Below are positions 13,301 to 23,040 of a DNA stretch of 64,000 nucleotides, one piece after another. Below the pieces are notes generated by a model that saw only the letters and a program-made list of their open reading frames with translations, was not told the DNA's origin and made no database searches. The stretch lies in assembly GCF_963576675.1 (NCBI RefSeq), contig NC_088915.1, positions 40,019,501-40,083,500 of the forward strand, in the 5' to 3' direction. The number at the start of each line of letters is the position of its first letter. Positions within the stretch are counted from its first letter, which is position 1. Origin of the DNA: Euphorbia lathyris (Eukaryota > Streptophyta > Magnoliopsida > Malpighiales > Euphorbiaceae). The position numbers and the translations under genes were made by a program.

Positions 13301-14673
13301 GTGGATGGAAGGTCTGTTCATATTCCCTCATGTCAAGATAAAACCAAGGATTGAGTCACTTATCGTTCAACGTTAGTCTTTAACATAACAATTTTCCTTA
13401 ATTTTTATTCAGTAGTTTCTATTAGTGTCCACGTCCTAAAGGTCTTGATTACATCCAATGGAGCTTGAATGTTACAAATTAGATCAACACTGTCACACTG
13501 ACACTGTGACACATTACCTCAAAGAAAACACTGAAACTAACTTTTATTTCCTGCTCATTTCAAGCAACTTCGAGAACTAATTTTGGGACCTGAAAAATTG
13601 AACAGATTGCTGCAACAAAATCCTAAGAGCATCTCCAAGAGACTCCTTTGTTGAGCTCTTAATTTACATTTTGAGGAGGTTGGATTAAAAACCAACTCCA
13701 AGAGACGTTTAGTCACTCCTCAAATCACTAAGAGTCTCCTCATCCAGTTTATTATTGAGCAGCTCTCTCTCCACTCTTAGTCCCCTCCTTCTTTCATTTT
13801 TTATTAATAATTTATTATGTAGTACTCTCTTCACTCACTATTCTCCTCTAATACATAATAATTTTAGAACTCTTAAATGGAACCAAAGGAGCATAGCTCA
13901 ATTGGTAGACTCCTGGTTTCAGAGGTGGGAGACTGTTGGTTAGAATCCATCCTCTGGCAAAAAAAAAACTCTTAAATGGCTAAGAGTCATTATGTTTAGA
14001 GAGTGAACTAGGCATCTCTTGGAGATGCTCTAATAGGCAAATACAAGCTACGCGCCGGGAATTAACAAACATTAGCTGTGGCGGTGTACTCTGTATAATA
14101 TAAAGAAAAAGTATGCAAATACACTTCAACGAGCTTTTTATAACATAAATCCAGACATGCATAACAAACAGATCATTATAATAACATTAAAATTCAAGAG
14201 CTCCACAGTGTTCACTAAATTACCTCATCCTCCTGAAGCTGATCGTTGATCATTAGCTGCTCTTCAGGCAATTCTGGCTCCTGCACACCTAAATGCAACT
14301 TTTCCAATCTCGATACAACATCATCTACTTCATCTTCTGGTTCAGAAAATGGATTATTCAGTCCTGAATTCAATGAACCAACTGGAGATTTTGAGGCCTC
14401 AGTTTCAGAATTCTCCATATATTGCTGATTGGATGCATACTTAGGCCTCCTGCGTGAAATCCACCTAGGGTTTTTCTGAGTTTTAGGGGAATTGGTTCCC
14501 GAAGGCTGTTGCTGAGAAGAAGTAGATGGAAAAGAAGAGGAATCCGAATTGGATTGTTCATCTTGAGGTTGTTTTTCATTCTCAGATTGGTCGTCGCTAT
14601 GAATGGGTTTATATGTCCAGTTTTCATCAGAAGAATTATGGTGTTTAACACCTCGTCCCTTAGACCTTGTCAT
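7317..14673 (-). CDS. RWD plus RING-IBR-RING E3 ubiquitin ligase, RNF14-like
   Basis: Seven exons joined on the minus strand: 14673-14224, 11203-11129, 11034-10518, 10105-9720, 8692-8466, 7980-7833, 7445-7317. All junctions are GT-AG and in phase, giving 643 aa. Residues 1-150 are hydrophilic and probably disordered. An RWD domain begins at [11 protein letters not shown] (about 147-290). RING1 starts at [10 protein letters not shown] and continues [14 protein letters not shown] carries CPRCQTPC and [13 protein letters not shown]2 starts [10 protein letters not shown]. In this family RING2 passes ubiquitin through a thioester cysteine; the Cys of EGCNKMVC (about residue 525) fits that place. 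A last cysteine-rich segment (CPGCGQLN, then [12 protein letters not shown]) follows. RBR ligases act with an E2 in the cytosol or nucleus; the plant substrate is unknown. Length and domain order suit a complete gene. The first and sixth introns hold transposon insertions; none touches an exon. Exon 2 uses donor CAG|GTTACC, chosen because only it keeps the frame. Confidence 0.93.
7628..7722 (+). mobile_element. tRNA-derived SINE-like head inside intron 6
   Basis: GTCCGAGTGGTAAGG at 7641-7655 matches the A-box region typical of plant tRNA-Ser/Leu, and GGTTCGATTCC at 7683-7693 is a perfect pol III B box. The acceptor stem does not pair as a tRNA should. Instead the body is enclosed by perfect 12-bp inverted arms, CCAATGAGGGTT at 7628-7639 and AACCCTCATTGG at 7711-7722. 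The sequence to about 7800 may be the SINE body. It lies antisense to the host gene, between its last two exons. No clear poly(A) tail or target duplication was found. Confidence 0.6.
11800..12720. repeat. Diverged tandem duplication, about 524-bp period, in intron 1
   Basis: Two collinear copies start at ATTGACCATTCATTC (11801) and ATTGACCACTCATTC (12325). They share further landmarks in order: CCAGCTCTT, AAGTATGCC, TCATAGAACAAGTCCCC and CTTCTATGGGCCAAA, with the last at about 12279 and 12702. The unit is not recognised as any protein or transposon family. It accounts for a large part of the 3-kb first intron of the RNF14-type gene. Confidence 0.75.
13627..14030. mobile_element. Tourist-like (PIF/Harbinger) MITE in intron 1
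   Basis: The termini are perfect inverted repeats: GAGCATCTCCAAGAGA at the left and TCTCTTGGAGATGCTC at the right, flanked on both sides by TAA (13624-13626 and 14031-14033). The 3-bp TAA/TTA duplication is the mark of PIF/Harbinger transposition. No transposase is encoded. The present length of 404 bp includes a later 99-bp gain (tRNA retrocopy plus its duplicated target), so the original MITE was about 305 bp. Confidence 0.9.
13881..13966 (+). mobile_element. tRNA retropseudogene/simple SINE nested in the MITE
   Basis: A tRNA-like body with TAGCTCAATTGG (13894-13905, A box) and GGTTAGAATCC (13938-13948, B box with one change from GGTTCGAATCC) ends CCTCTGGCA and continues straight into a run of A. 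It is bounded by a perfect 13-bp direct repeat, AACTCTTAAATGG, at 13868-13880 and 13967-13979. A-tail plus a long target duplication is the signature of LINE-driven reverse transcription. The acceptor stem is poorly paired, so a working tRNA is unlikely. Confidence 0.85.
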
Positions 14674-14928
14674 GGCAGATTTTCAAGAGAACCTTCCCGT
14701 CTATGGTTCCACCGATACAGAAGCTTTGAGAGAGCACTAAAAATAGAAAACTATTTCTTTTAGGTATAAAAATTGCTAAATATCGCCCTAATCACTTTAC
14801 GGGTCTTTTTAGACATTTTTTCCCTTATCATTTATTTTCAATCACAGACTGAAATTCTTTTTGTAATTTCTTCCAAAATTATAAATCCGAACCATAATTA
14901 TGATAATGGATTCATGATCCCTCATATA

Positions 14929-14964
<36 letters not shown>

Positions 14965-15292
14965 TAATTTGAATAAAAAACATGAGTCCCTTTCAGAGAC
15001 AGAACTCTTTAAAGATGGCCTGAGCGGGTGAAAATCCTGCTTGTCCTAAAGGCACCTTGGGATGTGCAAATGAAACACCCGCCTGGTCTTAGGGTGGGCG
15101 GGATAAACACCCGCCCTCTTTTAGGGAAGCCAAATTCAAATTTTTTAAAAAATTTATTAGTCGGGCTCCCTTTAAGGGGGTCTGAAATTGGAAAAAAACC
15201 TAATACCGAGTTACCGAAGCGTCTGATTGTTACTTGTTGCATATTAACCTATTCGGTTTCGGTTAAATTGCTAAACTTTCATGAAACTAACT
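14674..15292. other. Upstream region of the RNF14-type gene, poly(T) run and unassigned GC-richer island
   Basis: The first few hundred bases should contain the 5' UTR and promoter of the minus-strand ligase gene; no certain TATA box is seen. A run of about 32 T lies at 14931-14961. From about 15010 to 15210 the base composition is richer in GC, with repeated CACCCGCC and GGGCGGG motifs in inverted order; overlapping ORFs here exist on both strands and look like chance. Confidence 0.5.
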
Positions 15293-16043
15293 AGCATGTT
15301 ATCAAAACCGGACCGGTCAAAAAATCGAAAAGAATAAAGAGTTAGAGATTTAAGGTCCAACCGAGGTTAAACTGGGGTTGCACCGGAACTCAAAAGATCT
15401 TTTAAAATTATTATTTTTAGTTTTATTTAACCTTTTAACATAGAAAAACGTTAATGAAATTAAAAATTTCCTCTCAAATCTTTAATTGATTGAAAAATTC
15501 TATAGAGACTCAACATGAAACTATAAATAAAAATTATACAATTAGTACTATAATACACTTTTGTAGATTAAAAATAGGATATACAAAATATAAAGTGAAA
15601 ACTCAATTGGAAATTATAAGTATAGAATTAGAAATTAGAAATTTTAAGTATTATAGAATTATAAATTCGAAAGTAAAAGAGCGGTAATATATCTGTATCA
15701 ATATGAAAAAAACTGAAAGTATGACTAAGATAAAGTAATAAAGTTTTTGTAACGCATAAATTCTCAATTTTCTAAAAAAACTTATCTAGTAATTAATTCA
15801 GTAATGAGTTATTAAAAGATAGTAGTAAAATCAAACTTAAATGTAGATTTTCTAAAAAAAAATAGGGCTAAAATCTTGACCCATGAAACCACTAACCTCT
15901 GACCGGTTTTTCAATTAGCTAGTTCAACGGAGTTTAACGAGTTTCAATAATGTTTTATTTTAGGTACCTCCAAACTTGTTTGCCACAGGTATGATTCAAT
16001 CGAGTTGAACTGATCAGACCTGTCGGAATCTTACAACCTTGCT
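15293..16043. mobile_element. MITE-like element with ACCGGACCGG termini
   Basis: The left end reads AGCATGTTATCAAAACCGG and the right end, reverse-complemented, AGCAAGGTTGTAAGATTCC; both continue into related CCGG/GGTCTGA-like sequence and both inner flanks repeat ACCGG and GGTTAA-type words. This resembles abundant plant MITE families whose ends carry AACCGGACCGG. Similarity of the termini is imperfect and I find no clean target duplication, so the borders are approximate. Confidence 0.45.
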
Positions 16044-16958
16044 AACCATACAAACTCACATGATTAATCATTAATTATTTTACATATATATCTTTTAATT
16101 ATATTTTATGTATATTTTTATTACATTAATGTATATATAAAAATTAATATTAATAATAAAATTATTTCATAAAAAAATTATAAAATTATTATTTGATTTT
16201 AGAGTATGAAATCTGTATATAGAGTTGTAGCCGCACAGTGAGAAGAATACGAATAATTGTGTTTCAGATTAGTGTAAGGGAATATTAGGCGAAGATTATG
16301 TCTAGATTTAGCGTGAGTGCATGCAAGACAAAAAAAAATACTCGTCGAGATCCCTGATAGAGGGATAATCAGATGCTTAAGTCAATTCTAATCTATAAAG
16401 AGAGAAATTAAAGAGCTTAGAGAGAGTGTGTGTGTGTTTTGTAATATTTTGTACCTTTTGCAATGAGATTTGGACCTATTTATACAGGAGTGAGTACTCA
16501 TAGTCTAAATAGGAGTAAATTGACTGTGTTTGATGAGAAAGTAGAACCAAGATTATCTGCCTTCCATATTTGTTTAGCGGTATCTAATATAGGTAGAAGC
16601 TTTTAAAAGTGCGATTGGGATGTCCGGCTAACGTGAGGAGATGATTCCTGTCTTGTCATGATCGAATCTCAAATATTCACATATGTTATGAGAAGTCTCA
16701 CCATAAGTCAAATCTAGCTTTTTAATGCTAGAGCACACGTTTATCTATTCCCTAGGCAGTGCGTCATTTCACTTTTTCAAGGCATTTCCTGCACGGGACA
16801 CGTGCCCACAATCAGTGTTCGGTAATGTGAAACATTGCTTTGATCACCTATAAAAGGCATGAGTTCGGTGGAATTTCATTTTACAGCTTCTTAAATTTTC
16901 AAGCTTTTCTTATTTTACAACTTGCATTTCCATTCTTCTCTGCTTCCAGAAAAAAATA
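16044..16958. other. Unassigned non-coding stretch
   Basis: No supportable coding region. A GT dinucleotide tract occurs at about 16426-16438 and ACACGTGCCC, containing a G-box-like CACGTG core, at about 16798-16807. The tone of the 16220-16870 part (TATAAAAGGCATGAG at about 16850, a promoter-like TATA) would suit an LTR or promoter remnant, but neither boundary nor partner was found. Confidence 0.35.
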
Positions 16959-17832
16959 GGAAAAAGTACAAAAACAAACCTTGTGGTTTGGGTCATTTTC
17001 AAACGTAGATTACGTACGTGGTTTAAAAGTTGGCAAAATATACATTGAGATTCATTCTGTTAGCAAACACATATCAAATAGACTAATGGTGTTAAAAAAG
17101 TCAAAAGTCAAAGGAAAAGGAGTTAATTTTGTCCTTATATTTATTTATTTTATAAATTAACCCCCCTTATTATCTAATTATCACAAACAAGCCCCAAAAT
17201 AAAAAATAAAAAATAAAAATCAAATAAGCCATCTTCTCCATTTCTCTTTAATTTCTTTTTTTTTCTTTCTCTCTCTTCTCTATCCTCTTTGTTAATTTTT
17301 CTCTCTCTAAAACCGAATAAGCCATCGAAGAATAGGGCATAATATGGATGATTGTGGTCTCTTCTCCTTGCTCAATATCATATCTCGTGCAATCTGGCAA
17401 TATTTTTAAATGAAAGAATGTTTCTGTTTCTTGGTTTGTTTGTTGTTTTCCATGTGGTTTAGGAATTTTAGACATCTCCATGATGAATACTGTATTATTA
17501 CAAAAGGAATGCTGGAAAATTCTACAACATGTTGATTTCATTCCCCCTGCTTTGCTTAACTGACGTTTCTGTGACCTGAGTCTTCTTTTCAAGCAACATG
17601 GACTGCCTTCTTTAGTTTGGCATTCCGTTAAGTGATCTTATGTTGATGTTCGGGAAAATTCTCTCTGGTTGATTAGTGCGGATTCAAATTTTTTCTTTTG
17701 GACTGGTAGCTGGATTTCCCCATCGATTGCCTCTCAATCGGGCCTACATTATCAAGATCAGACATAACTGACTTTCTGCTTGATAGTCGTTGTTGGGTTC
17801 TTGATTTGCAATGCGGAATCTATAAACAACAA

Positions 17833-17887
<55 letters not shown>

Positions 17888-18279
17888 CCTAGTATGGATG
17901 ATTGTGGTCTCTTCTTCGATGGCTTATTCCGTTTTAGAGAGAGAAAAATTAACAAAGAGGAGAGAGAAGAGAGAGAAAGAAGAAGAAAAATAAGAAATTA
18001 AAGAGAAATGTAGAAGATGGCTTATTTGATTTTTATTTTTTATTTTGGGGTTTGTTTGTGATAATTAGATAATAATAGAGGTTAATTTATAAAATAAATA
18101 AATATAAGGACAAAATTAACTCTTTACCTTTGACATTTGACTTTTTTTAACATCGTTAGTCAATTTGGCATGTGTTTGCTAACGGAATGAACCTCAAGGT
18201 ATCTTTTTGCTAATTTTTAAACCACATAGTCTATGTTTGAAATGACCCAAACCACAAGGTTTATTTTTATACTTTTTCC
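16959..18279. mobile_element. MULE-type element with about 350-bp inverted repeats
   Basis: The ends are long imperfect inverted repeats. Left starts GGAAAAAGTACAAAAACAAA and goes on with CCTTGTGGTTTGGGTCA; right ends in the complement of the same words, TGACCCAAACCACAAGG then TACTTTTTCC. Arms run about 16959-17340 and 17925-18279. Nine-base flanks AAAAAAATA and AAAAAAAAA differ at one base, compatible with a Mutator-type 9-bp duplication but weak because of poly(A). The core (17340-17925) carries unrelated, possibly captured sequence and a TA microsatellite. A relative lies at 57429-58818. No transposase is present. Confidence 0.75.
17836..17885. repeat. (TA)n microsatellite
   Basis: About 25 TA units in the core of the MULE-type element. 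It generates spurious YIYIYI-rich ORFs on both strands. Confidence 0.95.
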
Positions 18280-18584
18280 AAAAAAAAAACTAAGTTCCTT
18301 TTTTCATCTTTTTTATTTTTATAGCTCTCAAAGCAAAGGCTCCTTGTTATTGTCGTAATGTATAACTTTTTCATATTTAATTTATATTTATTTCATATCA
18401 TTTTTGTAGAAATAATAATAGTGTCATGTACAATTTTCATCATTTTAGATTTCTAAGTCATTTTCGTGTAGTTTCAGGTAGGTTTCATCATAAAACAACC
18501 ACAGTCGTGGCTGAGGATGAAAACCGGGTGCAAAACGACACCATTTTGGTGAACAGTGCAAGGCACCTCAGTGGGAATATCACC

Positions 18585-18733
18585 ACCTCGTCGAGGTTTA
18601 AATAGTTGGGACATTTTGTCCCAACTACCATGCACTTCCGCGAGGTGCACCTCATGGAGGCGGAGATGAGTTGGGACAAAGGTCCAAACTCATCCTTACA
18701 CCTCACTAAGGTGTGTAGATACCTCGATGAGGT
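18585..18733. repeat. Cluster of short palindromes built on ACCTC/GAGGT and GTTGGGAC
   Basis: Within about 150 bp: ACCTCGTCGAGGT (18585-18597), GTTGGGAC-ATTTT-GTCCCAAC (18605-18625), GAGGTGCACCTC (18642-18653), a longer GAGTTGGGAC/GGTCCAAACTC pair (18668-18691), CACCTCACTAAGGTGTG (18700-18716) and ACCTCGATGAGGT (18721-18733). Dense short inverted motifs of this kind are common in the subterminal zones of CACTA transposons, but no CACTA terminus could be paired here. Confidence 0.6.
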
Positions 18734-18805
18734 GTTTGTGAAAATGCTAAAAAATGTACTAGCACTTTCCTATTACCACTATGCCATTTTCCCTTTTCAC
18801 TTGAC

Positions 18806-19015
18806 ACAAGTTATATGACAGACATTTATTTTCGTATCGTCTGATTGTTTTTTGTGACAGTATATTAAACTTATGTCATCTGAAATCTTAATTAAAAACA
18901 TGCTCAATTCACATGGGACATTACGATGACAGTCGTCTGTCATCCCATAAAAATCTGATTTTAAGCCAAAATGTCCATCAATTTTAGATGACACTTATTA
19001 AATTGCACTGTCATT
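18806..19015. repeat. TGACAG/GTCATC motif cluster with a strong hairpin
   Basis: The words TGACAG, GTCATCTG, GATGACAG and CTGTCATC recur at least six times in both orientations. GATGACAG-TCGT-CTGTCATC at 18925-18944 is a perfect 8-bp-arm hairpin and its flanks ATGGGA/TCCCAT (18913-18918, 18943-18948) extend it. This also looks like transposon subterminal repeat DNA. It ends just before the promoter of the small gene at 19226. Confidence 0.5.
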
Positions 19016-19097
19016 ATTCTGAATAAACCAAAATCTAAAATTTCCTAACTTTTGCGGGCGGAGCAAAAAGTACCCAAAATTTTAACGCGCCCAAACT

Positions 19098-19120
19098 TTT
19101 ATAAACGATATAAAAACACA
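19098..19120 (+). promoter_or_regulatory. Candidate TATA region of the small gene
   Basis: TTTTATAAACGATATAAAAAC gives two TATA-like boxes about 105-125 bp before the ATG at 19226. It is followed by a pyrimidine-rich leader (TTCTTCTACTTTCCC and later CT-rich words), as in many plant 5' UTRs. Position and context support a start of transcription near 19130-19150, not proven. Confidence 0.45.
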
Positions 19121-19225
19121 GAGTAAAACCTTAATTTCTTCTACTTTCCCAATTTCTCATATCTCCCTCCCAAAAGTAAATCCATCTCACTTGCTCCCTC
19201 CATCTCTATCTCTGGAATCCGGAAT

Positions 19226-19601
19226 ATGGAATCGTGTCCATCCAGCATCTCAAGATGTCTTCTTCTTCGACCATTCTCAGATCCATCTGGTAAGTAATTA
19301 TTGGGTTTTATCTTACTAATTCCTCTTTTTTGTCTCTTTCTCTCACACACTTAAATATTGTTAAGAACTGTTTTTACTCCATCTCTATCGACAGGTACCA
19401 CAAGCTATAGATCGAAGTCGTCTGAACTCAATGGAGAGGAGTTGTTATTGGTGAGTCTCCATTTAAACCATCATTTCCCCTAATTTTTGGTTGGTTTATG
19501 GTTTTCTCTCACAACTAAAGTGAGTTCATATGATTCTTTTTGCATTTTAGATAGTTTGTATTATTATAATTTTGTCAATATTTGCTTTTCTATTGAAATG
19601 A
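19226..19601 (+). CDS. Predicted 56-aa tail-anchored small protein, three exons
   Basis: Exons 19226-19289, 19395-19450 and 19551-19601 join in frame through donors GTAAGT and GTGAGT and acceptors CGACAG and TTTTAG, giving 56 aa. The first 40 residues are hydrophilic and Ser/Arg-rich (MESCPSSISRC at the start); the last exon encodes a hydrophobic helix, IVCIIIILSIFAFLL, closed by a single Lys and TGA. This predicts a single-pass, C-terminally anchored membrane protein. I recognise no family and assign no function. Support comes from strong splice consensus, preserved frame over two introns, and an upstream TATA plus CT-rich leader. Against it: the region is repeat-rich and the protein is tiny, so it may instead be the 5' part of a gene caught in a transposon. 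An alternative ATG at 19255 in another frame ends after a few codons in exon 2. Confidence 0.45.
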
Positions 19602-20007
19602 GCGAATGAGAATGTTACTTAGCTTGCTTTCTTATTCTTGGTGATCCTAGCATTTTTCAGCAAAGAGTCAAATGGTAAAGTGATAGTTGGAGATTTGCGG
19701 ACAAACATAGGTGTTCTTGTTTGTCCATTGTTGGTTTTGAAACATGAATTCTTGGCCTAACTTGTCCTGTGAGGAAGTCGGCAACATTATCAATAGACAG
19801 GTTTTATTTGACTATAAAGGAACATGTATAGTACTTATAAGAGTTTTTGGCATTTGTTTTGGTTTTATTTCTTTGTAAGCATTTTCATATCGGTTGTAGA
19901 CTCAACTAAGAGAAGCAAATCTAGATAATGGGCTCCTGCATGTTGAAATCAACATTTTTTTAAAACATAATAAGCATATAAGAAATTTAGAAGCTTTAAA
20001 AAATTTA
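19602..20007. other. Unassigned stretch after the small gene
   Basis: Possible 3' UTR of the small gene followed by AT-rich DNA; no coding region or repeat terminus recognised until the MULE-type MITE at 20008. Confidence 0.4.
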
Positions 20008-20517
20008 GGGTAAAGTTCAAATAAAACCCCTGTGGTTTCACTAATTTTCAGATAAAGGACTGTGGTTTACTTTTTGTCAAAACGAGGACTGAGGTTTTCA
20101 ACTTTAGCAAAATAAGGACTGTCGTTTACTTTTTTCGATTGATACTATTAAAATCACCATTAACAACTTCAAAAATGACATATTTTAAGAACTACTAATA
20201 TTCTAAGCAACTTTAATTCTTCAACTTTTTTATTTCGAGATTATTTAGATGATGTTTGGTAAAGAGAGAGAAAGTTAATGTTTAGAGAGAGAAAGTTCCA
20301 AAAAAGATGATTTTCTAAAATCGAAAATGTAGTTCCATAGAAAATATGACATTGAACAACTTTAATTCTTGAAAATTTTCATTTTCAGGTCGTTAAAGAT
20401 AGTTTTAATAGCATTATTAAAAGTGTGAAACCTCAGTCCTCGTTTTGACAAAAAGTAAACCACAGTCCTTTATCTGAAAATTAGTGAAACCACAGGGGTT
20501 TTATTTGAACTTTCCCC
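20008..20517. mobile_element. Mutator-type MITE, about 100-bp inverted repeats, 9-bp TSD
   Basis: Left GGGTAAAGTTCAAATAAAAC and right GTTTTATTTGAACTTTCCCC are inverted copies, and similarity continues inward for about 100 bp with near identity (GGACTGTGGTTTACTTTTTG and its complement). Both sides are flanked by the identical 9 bases AAAAATTTA (19999-20007, 20518-20526), which identifies a Mutator-superfamily insertion. Total length is 510 bp with no coding capacity. Confidence 0.9.
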
Positions 20518-21069
20518 AAAAATTTAGTATACTACACGGTGTATAATTACCGTCACCTATAAATGCGGAGGTTTGGTAGTTGGGGACATTAGTAGACTTC
20601 ATTTTTGGGAGCATATATGACTTATCACTACAAAAGGAGGCCTTGGGATACATTCGAACACACATCAAGCTTAGGCTTAAACTCTTTCTCCCTCTATATT
20701 GTTAGTTTACTATTTTCGTTTCTTTAAAAATCACCAGTTTGTTTGTATGTTGTTATAATTTATGTTATGAAAGTGTTGTTTGTACAAGAATCAAACCAAT
20801 AAAAGTAAGTTTTTCACCTCATCAAAGGAGTCTGTGCGACAATCGTCACTACGGTTTCTTCTAATCCTTATTTGCTTTTATTACTATAAACTCCATATTA
20901 TCTATCTTTCTAAAGTAAGTTTTAATATAATCATGGGCTAAAACTTCCTTAACTAAGGTTAAAATTAGATATTAGCCTTAATTATATGGTAATCATGTTT
21001 AACCTAATCAAGCTATGTTATCCATTTGATAACTTATTTATGATTTTTAATGCTTATTGAAGATGGACC
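20518..21069. other. Unassigned stretch
   Basis: AT-rich DNA between a MITE and a solo LTR. CACTACAAAAGGAGGCC at 20628-20644 resembles the start of a CACTA transposon, without a matching opposite end in the window. No coding region. Confidence 0.4.
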
Positions 21070-22889
21070 TGAAGGAAAATAGGCAAACGTATAGCAGCGG
21101 AAATATAAAAATTTTAACCTATTTCCATTAACCCAAGATCCGTTAATCGTTATTTCATATAAAGAGGGATAAAAGAAATACCTTTCAGAAGTTCTATCTA
21201 CCGTTGCAAACGAAGTGCCCACAACTCTTACTTCGAGTTCCCGAGCACAAAATAAAAACAATGGAAGATCAAGTTAGAATCAACCGTTTATAACAACCAA
21301 AGTAGATTGTCTCTAATTAATCAACACAAGATCAAGGATAAAGAGAAAGAGATGAAAATCAATTGAACGGAAGGAAGCGGTAGATAATCTCGTCCTCGAA
21401 CAGGGGGGTCGAAATTCTCTCTATTGGATTGCTTGGGGATTTCGAAAATCACTATGTAGACGGTATTTATAATCTCTTGTATCTAATCCCTAGTTAGATA
21501 GAATTAGGTTATTGAATAAGAATTTAATTTGGAATAGAATTCTTAATTATTATCTATTAATATATCTAAATATAAAGATAATAATAATAATCTTATTGGA
21601 TAATAATAGGAGTAATATAATCTAATTAAAACTCCTAATTTAATTATCCTTTTATTAATTTAATTCATAATCCTAATCTAATTAGGATTGATAAAATCAA
21701 ATTAATTATTTATGTATTAATACATAAATTTCGCCCCCACAGTTACTGGGCCCTATTGGGCTTAGTCGGGCTTCCATCAATTAATTAACATCTGTTTCTC
21801 TTTTGGGTTCCAAGTCTTATGTGTGACCCATTAGGTTCTTATTGCTTCTAGCCGTATGCAACTATTAAATTAATTTTCAAAGAATTATATTTAATCTTTG
21901 CATAACGGAATGATGTACGAAGAATGTGATTAGAAAGTCCGTAATCATTCCCCCAGAGCTATAAGAAGACAAGTTGATTCTGTCGTTGACCTTTCCGTAT
22001 TAGTTACAGTATAATTCGATCCTTTATCAACTACGTCCTTGAACTGAATCTTATGACTATGGATAATGTCAAGTCACATATAGCGAGACGTTCGTTTTAC
22101 TTGTACAGGCCGAGTCAACTCCAATTAGATAGGTTAAGAGAAATCTGCATTTCAATCTTAAGCTATCACCTTGCAAGGATTTAGAGTCAAGTCTTCCACA
22201 AGCGATCCATGGACATATCTCCCATTTATCGGGAGTGATAAATGCTCAATCCAATGTATAACTATCCCGCAATTACTTCCTGTGATACCCAACGTCTGCT
22301 GTTCACACCCCAGAGTCATCTCTGTTAAGGATCGTGTTACAACAGGATCAAAGCGTCACATTCCGTAATCCAGAATTACTAATTAACATTCCTTTGAGTT
22401 TGAGGATTACTTATACCTATTAATACCAATGAGATGAACAGGTGACAAGGATGAATCTACCCATCCTATTATCTCAAGTCGGGTCCCTAATCCTAATGAA
22501 CTTCTTTTCATCGGATCCATGTAACTATCCAGATATCTGTATATATGAAGCTTGTGAGATCAGCTTTCTGTCGGGACAGAAGACATTGTTACATGCAAGT
22601 CTCAACAGTGATATGTCAATCCTGAACATATTACTTGACTTGGGGTGGTTTTAAGTTTATTAGTTTATTATAAAGTTTCGTCTCACTTCATGCTTGTATG
22701 AACACTTTATAATCACCTTAAACAAACTCACAGATTTCCTTTTATTAGACTTTATTTAGTTCTTAAAAGGGATTGCCTTTATATAGTTATAAAACATATA
22801 TCTCATTAAAACAAATGATATAAAGAACACTTCATTTACATTAAGTTTGTATCCTAGAACAATTGTCTATAGGACACTAAACCCCAACA
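21070..22889 (-). mobile_element. Solo LTR, family copy 3, with perfect TSD
   Basis: The unit begins TGAAGGAAAATAGGC and ends ACCCCAACA, like the LTR at 3208-5037, over 1820 bp. The 5-bp direct repeat GGACC flanks it at 21065-21069 and 22890-22894. On the minus strand TTATAAATACCG (about 21459-21470) is a good TATA box three quarters along the LTR, which supports minus orientation with a U3-R-U5 layout. No internal domain remains. Confidence 0.9.
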
Positions 22890-23040
22890 GGACCAAATCC
22901 CAACTCGAATATAATTTATCGTTTATATTGACCGTGATTAAATTGATTAATCGAAATTCATAAATTGGACCTTATGACAATTTAGTGTGGCTTATTGGTT
23001 TTCCAAACTTTTTCATGAATCTTAATACTATCTTTGATTT

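Noticed and set aside
13881..13966. A functional tRNA gene
   Set aside because: Poor acceptor pairing, altered B box, encoded A-tail and flanking 13-bp duplication show a retrocopy.
15009..15294. Overlapping ORFs on opposite strands in the GC-richer island
   Set aside because: Low-complexity CACCCGCC/GGGCGGG words, no homologue recognised, no splice or promoter context.
17780..18001. ORFs rich in YIYIYI on both strands at TA microsatellites (also 58821-59030)
   Set aside because: They are translations of (TA)n and have no homology.
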